This document shows, piece after piece, positions 12,041-26,082 of a stretch of 64,000 nucleotides of DNA (position 1 is the first letter of the stretch; every line of letters begins with the position of its first letter). This DNA is from Cladochytrium replicatum (lineage: Eukaryota; Chytridiomycota; Chytridiomycetes; Cladochytriales; Cladochytriaceae). Position numbers and translations under genes: made by a program. The notes under the pieces were generated by a model, which saw only the letters and a list, made by a program, of their open reading frames with translations, was not told the origin of the DNA and searched no databases. The stretch lies in contig JAHLKD010000119.1 of assembly GCA_025526935.1 (NCBI GenBank), positions 62,001 through 126,000 of the forward strand. Direction: 5' to 3'.

Positions 12041-12433
12041 TTACTTTGCGGGCTGTGCCTGGACAAGGGCAGGCTGGTACGGAGCGGGCTGGTAGGGAGA
12101 CGGGTCGGGCTGGTACGGAGACGGCTGGTAGGGCGCGGGTTGGTACTTTGCGGGCTCGTACTGAGAAGTGGGCTCGGGTTGGTACTGAGCAGCCTGAGCC
12201 TCAGCGTCTTGCTTTGCGCGAGCCTCGGCCTTGGACTTCTTCATGTAGTGGGAGATCACCGAGCAGATGATAAGCAAAGCAATGATTCCGATCACTATTC
12301 CGATGATGGTACCGGTGTCAAGACCGTCGCCACTGACGGAAACACCGCCTCCACGTTTCGCAGCGACCGAGGAGATCAGCAGCTGGATCAGGAAGAGGAG
12401 GACAAGAGGGTAGGAGGCCATAGTGACTTGCAT
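12041..12433 (-). CDS. Small type I membrane protein with YQP-repeat cytoplasmic tail
   Basis: Single exon of 130 codons from ATG at 12433; a second ATG at 12421 gives 126. Residues about 5-25 form a signal peptide ending near SSVAA. A short Gly/Ser-rich extracellular loop follows, then one transmembrane helix (residues about 42-60, IIGIVIGIIALLIICSVI). After it come a basic stop-transfer stretch (YMKKSK), an Ala/Lys/Glu helix, and a tail of about eight YQP/YEP units (PYQPAPYQPSPYQP pattern). Such Tyr-Gln-Pro tails often mediate protein contacts, but no function is claimed. A truncated relative lies at 10963-11151, suggesting local duplication. The gene is well supported by its signal-TM-tail order. 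Confidence 0.7.
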   Translation of the reverse strand: MQVTMASYPLVLLFLIQLLISSVAAKRGGGVSVSGDGLDTGTIIGIVIGIIALLIICSVISHYMKKSKAEARAKQDAEAQAAQYQPEPTSQYEPAKYQPAPYQPSPYQPDPSPYQPAPYQPALVQAQPAK

Positions 12434-13189
12434 GTTGAGGTTCGGTTTAATTTTTTGCGGTTGCGATGAAGCAATAGCTGATTTCGGATAATCAACACAG
12501 ATAGGTTGGGATATTGAGGTAAATTACCTTGGTTTGGGAAGGCAAACTCACACGAAGTGGTGGTCTGAGATTTGGGTGATGGAGTGGTTTTAATATTGCG
12601 GAACAGAGCGGCAGTGCGGATGGCACGGAAGTGCAAAAGTCGGTGGTGATTTATTGTAGTAATAAAATCATGATCAGTAATTCGGGTACAGAAACATGAC
12701 CCTGCATAACAGATTAATTAACGGGACGTCCCAGTCGGGATTGCGGATCTCAGCGATACTCTGCATGCTCACTTGCGTTGGCTGTACCCCATCTTTAGCC
12801 ATCCTTTGCTAACTCCGGCTTTGCAAACGTGCAACACAGCTAGGATTGGTGGTGATATATTCTGCCGACTGACACGGCCACATCGAACTGTAAAATTTTA
12901 CTTTGCGTAGAAGCTAAACAGAAATGACAGGGCAAAGGGGGCACGCGCCAAAAAATTTATGCGTTGAGCAAAAGGAAAAGGCTTATGGTCAGGGTTTTGA
13001 AGAGACAATAGCTGCAGGCACACACGGGGCGTGCGTTTGTCGCTGTTACAAGGATGCGAGACAACCCTTAACCTTTATCCACTCTTTGGCCACCGAGCAA
13101 ATTGCAGATGACTAAACATGGTTGACGGAATTCTTCGGTTCACTACTTCTCCCCATCAGCCCATCAGCGTCGGCTGTCACTAATGATCA
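12434..13189. other. Intergenic region, no gene recognised
   Basis: About 750 bases, including the promoter of the minus-strand YQP gene. Only short frames are present. Confidence 0.4.
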
Positions 13190-13800
13190 CATGAATGTTC
13201 TCGATGGTGGAGACGCAGCGGTTTCGAACTAATTTGAGACCTGCAAGAAGGGCTACATCCCCATTACAGATCCATTGAAAACAAGCAGCTTCCGCTTACG
13301 GTGGTCGCGTGCGGAAAGAGCGGCTTAGAGCGTTAAGTGGTCATATTTATACGGCGATGCACTGGGCCAGTTGGCGAACGTCCGTATTCTAGTGGAAGGT
13401 TTGGAGTTGAAGTGTACTAACAACGGACGAGGCAAGCCGTGGCAACCCAGATGTACTCCAATGGTGGAGATCGGGCGGTCTAGAGCTGAGAAACGCATCA
13501 GCGAAAAACCGGGCCTCTGATTGGGTTGGGACCTTTCATACCCTGTAAGTACATATAAACGTCACAAGGAGATATCCGTGTTCTGGACCGGTGGAGATCA
13601 AGCACTTTGAAACTGGATATGCGCGCAAATTCCGAGGGACGGAAATCTTTACTATGGTGTCACGTAGCGATTAATTTTGCGAGCCAAAGTGATTGCATCG
13701 AAATCCGAAATGGTGCAAACTAAGCGGCCTTGAGTTCAATTACACGGAGCATCTATGTGCTTTCCGCACCGTGGTGGGTTTGACCGTCCTGCCCTCGTGT
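13190..13800 (+). pseudogene. Heavily decayed WW-repeat family relic
   Basis: No long frame remains, but repeat fragments of the WW family appear in order in different frames: SRWWRRSGFELI near 13205-13240, VLQWWRSGGLELRN near 13455-13495, VLDRWRSSTLKLDMR near 13580-13620, and KWCKLSGLEFNYT near 13710-13748. Fragments are separated by stops and frame changes. Spacing near multiples of the 87-base repeat supports an old tandem-repeat gene rather than chance. The ends are approximate. Confidence 0.65.
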
Positions 13801-14130
13801 GCGCTTATGTATGCTTCGGTAGCACAGTCTCAAAAGAAACTCGCGGAATCACAAAGAAGGCGAACCATGCCTGAACATTTTTCTCTGATCTAAGGCTAAA
13901 GTATACTTCCCAGGCTCCAATATGTGCAAGTATTTTTCTGCACTTCTTTCCAGATCATAGATAGTTGGGATGCCTCTTTGTACCCCGTGATACCCGCTCG
14001 CTTCCTGTCTGTATTCATTTCAATCTATTTCTGTGCTTCGCACCAGCGCCACACAAACTCGCAAATTTTTAACTGCAAAATTTCGAACCTTCATAAAGCC
14101 CGAGCTCTGCCCCAATCTCTTAGCAAACAA

Positions 14131-17094
<2,964 letters not shown>

Positions 17095-17469
17095 CTTGTT
17101 GCTGATGCTTGCCAGTAACCACACGGTCACCCAAACCCTTACTTTCCTATTTTCCGATTAGCAGTGATGCTTTGCGCTCGCTAGCTTTTTCTCTTTCAAT
17201 CCCTCCTCTTGAATTAACATGACTGCTTCCTTCGACTTCTATGAAACTATCACACAGCCTAACAGAGATAAATTGTAAAACGCTCGTTTCCCACGCACTA
17301 ATGGCTAATTTAGCAGCACATGCTTCAGCAGCAAACACAGACGTGCTATTGGCGTCGCTCTCCGGCACTGGAGCTCGCAACGGGCGGAAACCGGGAGGAG
17401 AGGAGAGACGCTGGATGTGGATGGAGTACATCAGACGTACCACTGATTTTGTCCTGATTGCCCCCACCC
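17095..17469. other. 3' flank of katanin-fusion gene
   Basis: About 375 bases between the katanin-fusion stop and the recognisable end of the antisense Ty3/gypsy relic. A minus frame (17147-17494) continues past the YVDD motif and may be diverged RT/RNase H sequence, but nothing specific can be read. Confidence 0.35.
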
Positions 17470-18710
17470 GCCAAGACAGTTTCAACCCAGCCAAGGTGAG
17501 CCTAATAAAAATGGTGTTGTCATCTACATATGTTTTTACAAAGGTCTCGCCCAGTGGGGTAAATCAATGGCAATAGGCTGCGGGTCCGTTATTGGCCCAA
17601 ATGTAAGCACTTGAAAAGAAAAGGTCCCGAATTCGGTGACGAGGTCATTCGTTCTGCATATGAGCCCGTGCTTCGCATTCTGTGGAATCCCTTCAACACA
17701 TCTAAACAAGAAACTTTTTTTGATTTAGTCGTTCCAACATCCTCAATACGGTTCACAATATCAGGGATAGGGTTTTGTTACCTTATTTAATTTTCTGAAG
17801 TCAACGCCATGCGCAACTCGTTCGTTTTGGGTTTGATGACGACATGGGCAGGGAAAGCCCAACGTGAAGTTTGGCTTGATAATTCCTTCCTAACCATTTT
17901 TCGATTTCGCCCTCGAAAAATTTTGCGATGGTGTGTGTAGTTTGTATGGTTTGAGCCTGATGGGCTGTGGTCACCAGCATCAATGTCAAATTCAAGCAGG
18001 TCGCTTTGTGTTAAGTCCGAGAAAACAGAGCCGAAGGCTTTCCATTGACCTAGTAAGAGATTTTCGAGCTATTCTGACTGTTCGGAGGTGAGTTCCTTGC
18101 TTGACCCGTCAACTGCCTTCCTGATATAGGCTTTCATCGTTATTTCGCGCTCCGTTTGCTTAGGTGGCATCGCGGTCGAGGCATGCGGTGCCTGATATTC
18201 CATAGACCGACGTTCTTGTAGTACGCCTCCGCGACGTCTGTGGAACAATCCTCTCTGTTCTCTGAGTCTGCAGGCTCGTTACTGTTGTCAATGCTGACAC
18301 TATCGCTATTACGTTCGCTCATGTTGTCTGTGAATGAATCCCATGTTTCTGCGTCGTCAAGCATCGTGTCCTCAATTTTAAACGCTTCTTCGGATGAGTC
18401 CGTATTATAACCCGTAGTAATAATTGATAGATTCAGTATTTCATTTTCTTGGATTGAAGAAACCGAGGACGAGGATGATGCACGTATCCCACAAATGCGA
18501 GGTTCACGTCAATCGTCCTCGTAATCGGTTTCTTCAATCCAAAACATTGGTTTATCGCCGGAGGGTGATAGTTTAATGGGTGCAATCGGCCTGATCCAGT
18601 ACTGGATCTCGTAAGAAATGCGAAGCTGTATAATCCAACCTTGTTTGTCCTTGATCCCATAGCTATCGATGCTGTGATCAACAACAAGTGGCAAATTTCT
18701 TCAAGCACGT
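17470..18710 (-). mobile_element. Decayed Ty3/gypsy-type retrotransposon fragment (pol)
   Basis: Read on the minus strand, several landmarks of a Ty3/gypsy pol region appear in the correct order but in different frames. A stretch around 17995-17970 (EFDIDAGDHSP) resembles the conserved region just before reverse transcriptase. RT block pieces follow near 17880-17800 (IKP, then FPC, then VDFRKLN in successive frames). The catalytic box lies at about 17535-17505 (KTYVDDNTIFI). Further upstream on this strand, 18708-18140, acidic frames may be protease/linker sequence, but this part is weak. Frameshifts and stops run throughout and no LTRs were identified, so it is an inactive relic. The outer borders are guesses. 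Confidence 0.65.
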
Positions 18711-19596
18711 CTCTCTAGGAGGAGTGTGGAATCGGTCTGGTCAAACACCACGATATCAAACATTCCAATACGTGGTCTAAGTTTAATGCGTACGCACAGG
18801 TTTGTTCTCCTTGGCATCCTCAGTCTCAGCGCGATCGCGTTTGCATTTGCTGTTTGCATTTGCCGTTTGCGGCGAAAAAGCTCCTATAGTAACGGATATG
18901 CGGAAGGGGGTGTCTTCCACTCGTTGGTGTGAATGTCGATGGGTTTGCCGAGTTTGCCTGATTAGAATCCTCCCACGACAATCCAGAATGACTTTGACCT
19001 AGCCCACTTTGAAGGGGTTTTGAGCCCGCCCCCGTTTTTATGGGAACACCATCCATTTCTGTATTAAATAGCCACGATCCGCCTTCTCGATCCCAGATCT
19101 CACACCTGTTCCCAACACGCACCACTAGTCACCACTTGTTTCGCCCAAGTTGCCTTTGTTACAATCAGCAATGGCAAGTCATTTGGTCTTAGTTGGATCA
19201 TTGTTCTGTTGCTCACAGATAGTTGTCTTGGGATCCTGGCTAGCGATTGCGCTTACAAGAATCCTATATGAGCATGCCCAAACCCAAACCGGAATGGTGG
19301 CTTGATTTGGGAAAGCCGTAAATATAAATAAAATAATCCAATAATAATCCAATAATCCAATCGCTTGAACCCCAAAATCTTCCGTTGTGAACCGACTTCA
19401 ATTTCTGTCTGTGTCTCGGGGCGCTTGGCCTAGCTTGAAGGTAGGTGGTACTTCTCCCGCTCTGAAGTACTTGGTTGCCCTCGCTCACTTTCCTCTGCTC
19501 TTGAAGCACCCTACATAGGTGAATGCCGTTGCCGGATGTAAGAGCCATCACCTTCCATCTCGGTTAGGCGTCGTTTAATGCTAATGTTTTCTGCAG
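18711..19596. other. Upstream region of the PKA gene, with possible start-codon exon
   Basis: About 890 bases. TATTAAATAG lies near 19061, followed by pyrimidine-rich sequence and an ATG at 19171. ATG followed directly by GCAAGT could be a start-codon exon with a GC-AG intron ending at 19596; that joins ATG in frame to the first coding exon at 19597. This is inference. No ATG exists in that frame between the upstream stop at 19582 and the acceptor. Confidence 0.35.
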
Positions 19597-22500
19597 TCAG
19601 AACCGTCTTCTGGCCCTCCTCAGCTCGTCTCTGCCGCTTCTCAGTCTACAGAATCGCCTTTCTCACCTTCGTCTGCGAGACCCGCTTCGTCTATCAAGCG
19701 TTTTTTGAGTCTGAAGCGCAGGTGGCCAGATACCCAGTCCCCTTCTCAGCCAACTGCCACCGCTGACGATCCGGTCCCACCGTCCCCCTCGTCATCCATC
19801 CTCAGGAAAAGTCCTTCGGATTCATCTACCTCGCCAACACTCCCAAGCACCACTCCAAGCACAACTCCAAGCCCAACTCCGAACTCTCCTACTAGGAGCA
19901 GTCGAGGGGTGAGTAGTCTTCTTACGTACACTATTTTTTAGAATGCTTAATTTTTATTTCGAAGAAACCCTGGGGACTTCGTACTTCTTCATCCACAGAG
20001 TTTAGGAGAGGGGACGACCGTGTTGCCGGAATTGTTGATTATCTTAAGAGGGTCAACATCAACGGCCGTGGGTCTCCTGACAGTGCTGCCTTCGAAGAGC
20101 GTGAATCCGGTGCTGCAGGTGGGCAAGTTGGAGCCGGATCTCCTGCATCAGCAACAACTGCCAAATCAAGTGTATTTTCTCTCACCTCTTCGTCTTCACC
20201 TTCGCTCCCGTCTGGTCGTTGGACTCCCACTTTTGGAACTCGAACCAGCCGAGACGGATCGCAACACAACCAATCTCAACAACTTCCTCCGAGCTCCGCC
20301 AACGCTAGCTCCGAGTCCCTCCTCTTCAGATCGTCATCTCCGGCCCCTGTTCTAACTCCTACCCTTCCTGCCGGGGAGCCCTTGAGCCGCAGTCTTTCTA
20401 CCGACGTTGGTGAAGACCCTGACGAAGGACTCACTGACTCTGACGACTCCTCTTCGTACCAACAATCTCCCCGTGCGTCCATCTTTGGCTCTCTATCCCG
20501 CAGGGCCAGTGGTCTTTGGAACTCAATCAAACGCATAGCCAGTATCGGATCTATTCGGCGGTTCACGCCGTCTACTAGGAAAGAGCTCAGTCGTTCACCT
20601 AGCTTGTCGACCGAACACGTCGAGGACGAAGCTGCACCTGGAGATACATTAATTCCACCTTCCCCCGACATTAGTGTGAAAAGTGTTAAAAACTACACGC
20701 CTACTCCCTCTGTTAAGAACTTCACACCTTCATCTTCGGTCGTCGCGAGCCCTACACCTTCGACTGCCACTCGCCCATCTTCTCCGCTTCGAGAAGAAAA
20801 ATCAGTTACTGGAGGATCAGCGCTGCCCTTTTCACCGTTCCAACAACCAACCGAACCGCCTACAGTCTCTCCGCGGCTCCAGCAGCAGACGTTTGTTCCA
20901 CCTGTATCTCCCCAGAGAAGCGTTTCCAGTGGATCAAACAGCGGAGTTGGTGCATCGATCGCTTCGGCAGTATTTGAACCCAGCCCGGTGGACCCCGCAG
21001 TGTTAAACTCACCATTCGAGCACCCAATCCAGGAAGACGAAGACGAAGAATCAGTCTTTTCACCTGAAAGCGGACGAACCACACCACAACCTCACCTTCG
21101 GTTCGAATTTGCCGGGACCATCGAATCAACTAGCTCTCCGATCGCGCCTCCGGTTTGGCAACACGTCCCTCTGCAACAGCAGCAACAAGGTCTAGGAACC
21201 GTCTATAAATCGGTAATCGCAGCTCGCAGCAGCGGTAGTTTGGGAACTTTATCGACCGAGCCGTCATCTCCTCAGCGGAGCAGGCTAGAGAAGCGAGGGA
21301 GCGGTTCCGTTCGCACTTTGAAAGACGAGAGTGAGGATAACTTTTCTCGGAGATCGAGCAGAGAAACCTCGCCCACTCCTGTTAAGAACCCTTCCTCTCT
21401 GCCATCACCAACCCCATCTTCACCCAACAGGGGAGCCAACCTTCCCATTATCTACAAGAACGCCGTTCGCGAACACCAACCTATCCCACAGTTTTCAACC
21501 ACCCATCCCTTCCAACAGCAACCTTCCCAGCCCCTGCAGCCGTCTTTCCCTTCGCCTCTTCGTACCAGTCCAGTCCCACAAAACCACTCACCAAATCGCG
21601 AAGGCCACGACTCCGACACCGAATCCGACGCTTCTTCAGACTACAACACACCTCTGCGGTCCTCTCGACCTCCACGCACCTCACCTCCTGCGCACTCTCC
21701 GCTCTCTTACCACCACCACCACTTCTTCAATAGCACGATGAGCGCCGAAGTACCAGCGACCAATGGTGCGCGGTTCGGATACAACCTTAGTGATTTCGAG
21801 CTTGTGAAGACGCTTGGAACGGGAACATTTGGGCGAGTGTATTTGACTCGATTCAGGGGGAAGGGAGCGCCGGACCCGGCTAGCGGGATGGAGCAGCAAT
21901 ATTTTGCGATGAAGGTTCTGAAGAAGGTGGAGGTTGTGCGGTTGAAGCAAGTTGAGCACATCAATTCAGAGAAGCAGATTCTGGGGTGCATTCGGTTCCC
22001 CTTTATTGTGAACATGTGAGTTTTAGTTGACACGGCGTTTAATGCGGACCTAACATGTTTTTTTATGACAGGATTTGCACATTCCAGGACGAGAAGAATT
22101 TGTACATTGTGATGGAATATGTGCCTGGAGGAGAGCTGTTCTCGCATCTGAGGAGAGCAGGAAGGTTTACGAACGACATGACGAGGTTCTATGCCGCGGA
22201 AATTGTATTGGCGATCGAGTACTTGCACAGTATGGATATAATTTATCGGGATCTGAAGCCCGAGAATTTGGTGAGTCTGGTGAATAGAATGGAATGAGAG
22301 CAAATGCTAATTTGCTTGATAAGTTGTTGGATGAGAGAGGTCACATAAAGATTACGGATTTCGGTTTCGCAAAGAAGGTTGAGGATAGGTGAGTTTCTGT
22401 TGGAATTTTGTATCCCAGCGTTCAAACTAATCTGTTTTCTCTCACAAGAACTTGGACACTATGTGGAACGCCAGAGTATCTTGCACCTGAGATCATTCAG

Positions 22501-22994
22501 AGCAAAGGACATGGGAAAGCGGTGGATTGGTGGGCACTTGGGATTCTCCTCTTTGAAATGTTGGCAGGGTACGTCACTTTTCCCACCATGAAACGAAGAA
22601 TATCGTCTGATCCTTTCCTTTTCGTGATAACAGCTACCCGCCATTCTTCGACGACAATCCTTTCGGAATCTACGAAAAGATTCTCGCGGGCAAACTAGTT
22701 TTCCCCTCGCACATCGAGCCGGGGGCAAAAGACCTGATCAAGAAGCTCTTGACGGCGGACCGCACGAAGCGGCTGGGGAACTTGAAAGCTGGAAGCGAGG
22801 ACATTAAGAAGCACAAATGGTTCCGTGGCGTCGATTGGAGTGTGCTGATTGCAAAGGAGGTTGCGGCGCCGATCCAGCCAAGAGTGAGCGGGCCTGGAGA
22901 CACGAGGAACTTTGAGAGTTATCCGGAGGTGATGGATGAGGATGGGTCGGCGGGGATGGGAGATCCGTTCAGGCATCTGTTCAAGGACTTCTAG
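19597..22994 (+). CDS. cAMP-dependent protein kinase catalytic subunit with very long disordered N terminus
   Basis: Exons from the acceptor at 19597: 19597-19908, 19965-22015, 22072-22270, 22324-22388, 22449-22568, 22634-22994. These give 1035 residues without the start codon, which must lie upstream. The last 330 residues are a PKA-type AGC kinase: Gly loop GTGTFG, AMKVLKK, catalytic YRDLKPEN (Tyr replaces His of HRD, as in PKA), ITDFGFAKK, activation loop [14 protein letters not shown], and a C tail ending FRHLFKDF, the FxxF motif of PKA. About 700 residues before it are Ser/Pro/Thr-rich, with repeated SPxP phosphosite-like patches, Gln runs and HHHH. The 2051-base exon encodes both the low-complexity part and the first kinase lobe, so they are one protein unless an internal promoter is used. 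[10 protein letters not shown], at 21738 just before the kinase, could start a normal-length form. Confidence 0.85.
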
Positions 22995-23342
22995 GGATGT
23001 GGTATTTTGGAGTGGATTGAGTGGTGGTGTGTTATTTGTTTGATTCGTTGTTTAGGGTGTGAGTTTTAGTTTCTGTCCGATGTGACTTTTTGGGGGGTGT
23101 TTTTGTGGGGAGGACGGGTTGGCGATAGACATGGGCAACGCCCAAAAGGGTTTGGGTATTGAGGGCTTTCAGAGTGTTCTTGGGTTTCTTCTTCCTCTCA
23201 CTTAATTTTAAAATGAAACAAGCACAATGTACAATCGACACGACTGGCGATGGGATAGGGATATTAAGCTCCAACATCGCAACACTTCGACATGATCAAC
23301 CGAAAGCCTTCCTGTCCACGACGACTTCAATAAATTTTTGAA
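22995..23342. other. 3' flank of PKA gene
   Basis: About 350 bases, T/G-rich after the stop. No gene seen. It leads into the next WW-repeat relic. Confidence 0.4.
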
Positions 23343-24491
23343 AATGTCACTTCCTCTCGAAATCATCGACCACATCCTGACCATCCTCAGTCTCTCCGAT
23401 CGGCGCCGCGATATCTTTCTTTCATTTCGCAACAGCCCTGCGGCGGGGACATGTCCAGCTCGCCGTCCTCCCCCGCATCTCCTCCCTCTCAATGGACGCC
23501 GCTAGTTCAAACGGCCACACTGATCTTCTCGACCTCCACCGCTCTTCCCCGAAAGGTTGCTACTACACATTATTGGCAATCAGCGAAGCTTCCAGAAACG
23601 GGCGAGTGAACGTACTCAACTGGTGGAAACGGAGCAGCCTCGAGCTCAAGATCGATCTGGACTGTCTCAGTTACCAAATACCTATGGACCTTGCAAGCGC
23701 ACAGGGCCATGTGGCCGTGCTTGAGTGGTGGAAGAATAGTGGACTCAAATGCTCGTACAGCGTACGCACGATGAATGATGCGAGCCGGGAGGTACTTGAG
23801 TGGTGGAAACGCAGTGGTCTCCCTCTGCGGTACAACGCGGAATCTATAGACAATGCGACTGCACACGGGAAAGTTGGTGTGCTGGATTGGTGGATAACGA
23901 GTGGTCTTGAGTTGAAGTAAACCATGGACTATCTTGGCAGACTCCCGATCGAGCGCATGCGGACATGTGGATGTTTTGGAATGTTGGAAAAACAGTGGGC
24001 TAAAGATGTACTACACCGACTACGTCATGACCCGTGCTTGAGCTGGAAAGTTGGAAGTTCTTGAATGGTGGAAGAACAGCGGTCTCGAGTTGGATTGGAA
24101 TGCTAGTTGTATGGACGAGCCTAGTGCCGAAGGACTGGTCGAAGTGCTGGAATGGTGGAAGACAAGTTGGCTTGAGCTTAAGAACTCGCACTGTGCGATA
24201 GATTCTGCCAGCGCGTGGGGTCTTGTTGAGGTGCTGGGCTGGTGGAAAACAAGGGGCTGCGAATTAGATTACACCGAAAATGCTTTAGATGATGCACTTG
24301 GAATGGGTCGAATCGGTGTGCTTGAATGGTGGCTTTCCAACGGGCTCGAGCTGTGCTGTTCCCAGGAAGGCAACATTAGAGCACTTCAGAATGAATATCA
24401 TTATGTGGTGGAATGGTGGGTGAATAATGTAGAACGTAAGGGGCATCTGCCAGCGGAAGGTGGACAGCGTGCAAGGGGTATGCTTGACTAA
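23343..24491 (+). pseudogene. WW-repeat family relic with about nine repeats
   Basis: The ATG at 23343 opens MSLPLEIIDHILTILS, the F-box-like start of the family. The frame shifts near 23420, and the similarity resumes in another frame (LRRGHVQLAVLPR). Repeats run to a TAA at 23918 after SGLELK. The next repeat (GHVDVLECWKNSGLKMYY) lies in a different frame and contains a TGA near 24026. Repeats then resume in the frame 24051-24491 (EVLEWWKNSGLELDW and three more), ending in TAG. At least two frameshifts and two stops break it. Repeats are otherwise well preserved, so decay is recent. Sequencing error could cause one break but hardly all. Confidence 0.8.
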
Positions 24492-24584
24492 TAGGGATGA
24501 GAACCACGCAGGGGATACCTAGAAAACATTGCAATTCTCCGTTCACTGAATAAAGTCTTTGCTTGCAGTTGCTTAAAAATCTCC

Positions 24585-25783
24585 TTATCGACGATATATG
24601 CCGTCATGTTTTCTGACGTACTCCAAAGCAGCCAAATACTCGGGGTCGGTGATTGCTGTAAATTTCTCCTCAAGTTCCGGCAAAGGCGCACTGATTCCGT
24701 GATCCGCCAACCACCGCATCGAGTTGTATGCTCCATCTATCACTAACGATCCCCACTGGTCTACAGCACCATCCATGAATCCATAGTCTCCACCTGCTGC
24801 AGCAAGTGCTTCAATCACGTCGATTCCATCCTTCAACAACGCATCGTACATAACGACCCCATCTTGCTGATTTAAATCCAGATCTGTCCCGGCATTGAGG
24901 CAACCTTGCACAATTGTGATATCTTTAGCCACGACAGCCGCATGAAGAACGTCGAATCCTTCTAGCTTGATGCCCCTATTGCAAAGGTAATCCACCATGG
25001 CGCCAGAACCGCCTTTAATTGCTTTTATGGCCAACCATTCTGTCTGTGGTGTGAGCGGAATCAAATTCTCAAGTTTCGTCGCCATTTCAACGTTTCCTGC
25101 TTCAACGATTTGAAACCAAATGAACGAAGGGAGCTGAAGGGAGTGAGAGCTCACTTGCTAGCATTTAATGATTTCAGTGAATGGCCTAATTGAACCATTC
25201 TGAACTACATTACCTTCATAATTACTTCGATTCTGTCTAAATCGTTGCCTCCAACTGCAGCCATCGTGGCCCTCTCAACTAATTGCTGGCGCTCGTTAGG
25301 CGAAGCGACTCGAAGCACAAACGTAAACACAGCTGGATGAGATCGAAAACCGGCATGCCACACCAACGACTTTGAGATGGTTTCATCAACGAGCTGCATT
25401 GCCAGAAAAGCGCTAATCCCGGCTCGAGATTTGTCCAGCGCTTCGGTAAGGTATTCACGATCGAGGAACAACATACTTGGGTCGACCTCCCTCAATTTTG
25501 CCACGACATCGCAGAAAAAACGTGATCGTTTTACGCCGCCAACTTCGTCCAACTGTGTGTCGTCGTATTTGCGCTGGATAAGGAGAAAGGGGGGTAGCGA
25601 GAAAGCAAGGCACAACGGATGCGGGAGGGTCGCAGGTGTCAATCTAAGAGCAAGACCCACTACGTGCTTGGAGCTTAGAAGCGAGCGGGTCTGCCTCGTT
25701 AATCCTGCGAGTTTCACCAATGCTTGTGCATCTCGCGCTGTCTCGAGGAGAATTTGTGTTACAGTTGCGGGGAATTCGGGCAT
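24585..25783 (-). CDS. Ankyrin-like repeat protein, unknown partner
   Basis: Two exons on the minus strand, 25783-25214 and 25157-24585, joined in phase 0 by a 56-base intron; 381 residues from the ATG at 25783. The open frame continues 28 codons upstream to an ATG at 25867, but MPEFPATVTQILLETARDA looks like the true helical start. The first half is all-helical with no sure family. The second half has degenerate ankyrin-like units (AIKGGSGAMVDYLCNRGI; LHAAVVAKDITIVQGCLNAG; LLKDGIDVIEALAAAGG). Unlike the neighbouring WW-repeat relics, its reading frame is intact and its repeats follow the more usual ankyrin pattern. Function is unknown; such proteins usually mediate protein binding. Confidence 0.7.
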
Positions 25784-26082
25784 AATAGGCGCAGAGCATA
25801 CGTGGCGGGAACGGGATGGGGAGAATCCTAGCACCAGAGGCAAACAACCGAGACCGCTACAAGCCAAAGCATATTTCCAGGTTCCCTAGATAAAATGTGG
25901 AGTCTGATCTTGGTGAAGAAGCAGCAAAGCCAAGCATGAATCCCAAATCTCCATGAAACCCTTCATGAACTTGAACAGAAAGCCTTTTCCAGGCTATCCG
26001 ATGGTCCGCTGCTCTCCTTCGGCTTTCATAACCAACACAACAAGAAGTACCAAAGACTCCAAGAATATATTGACATCCCGAT

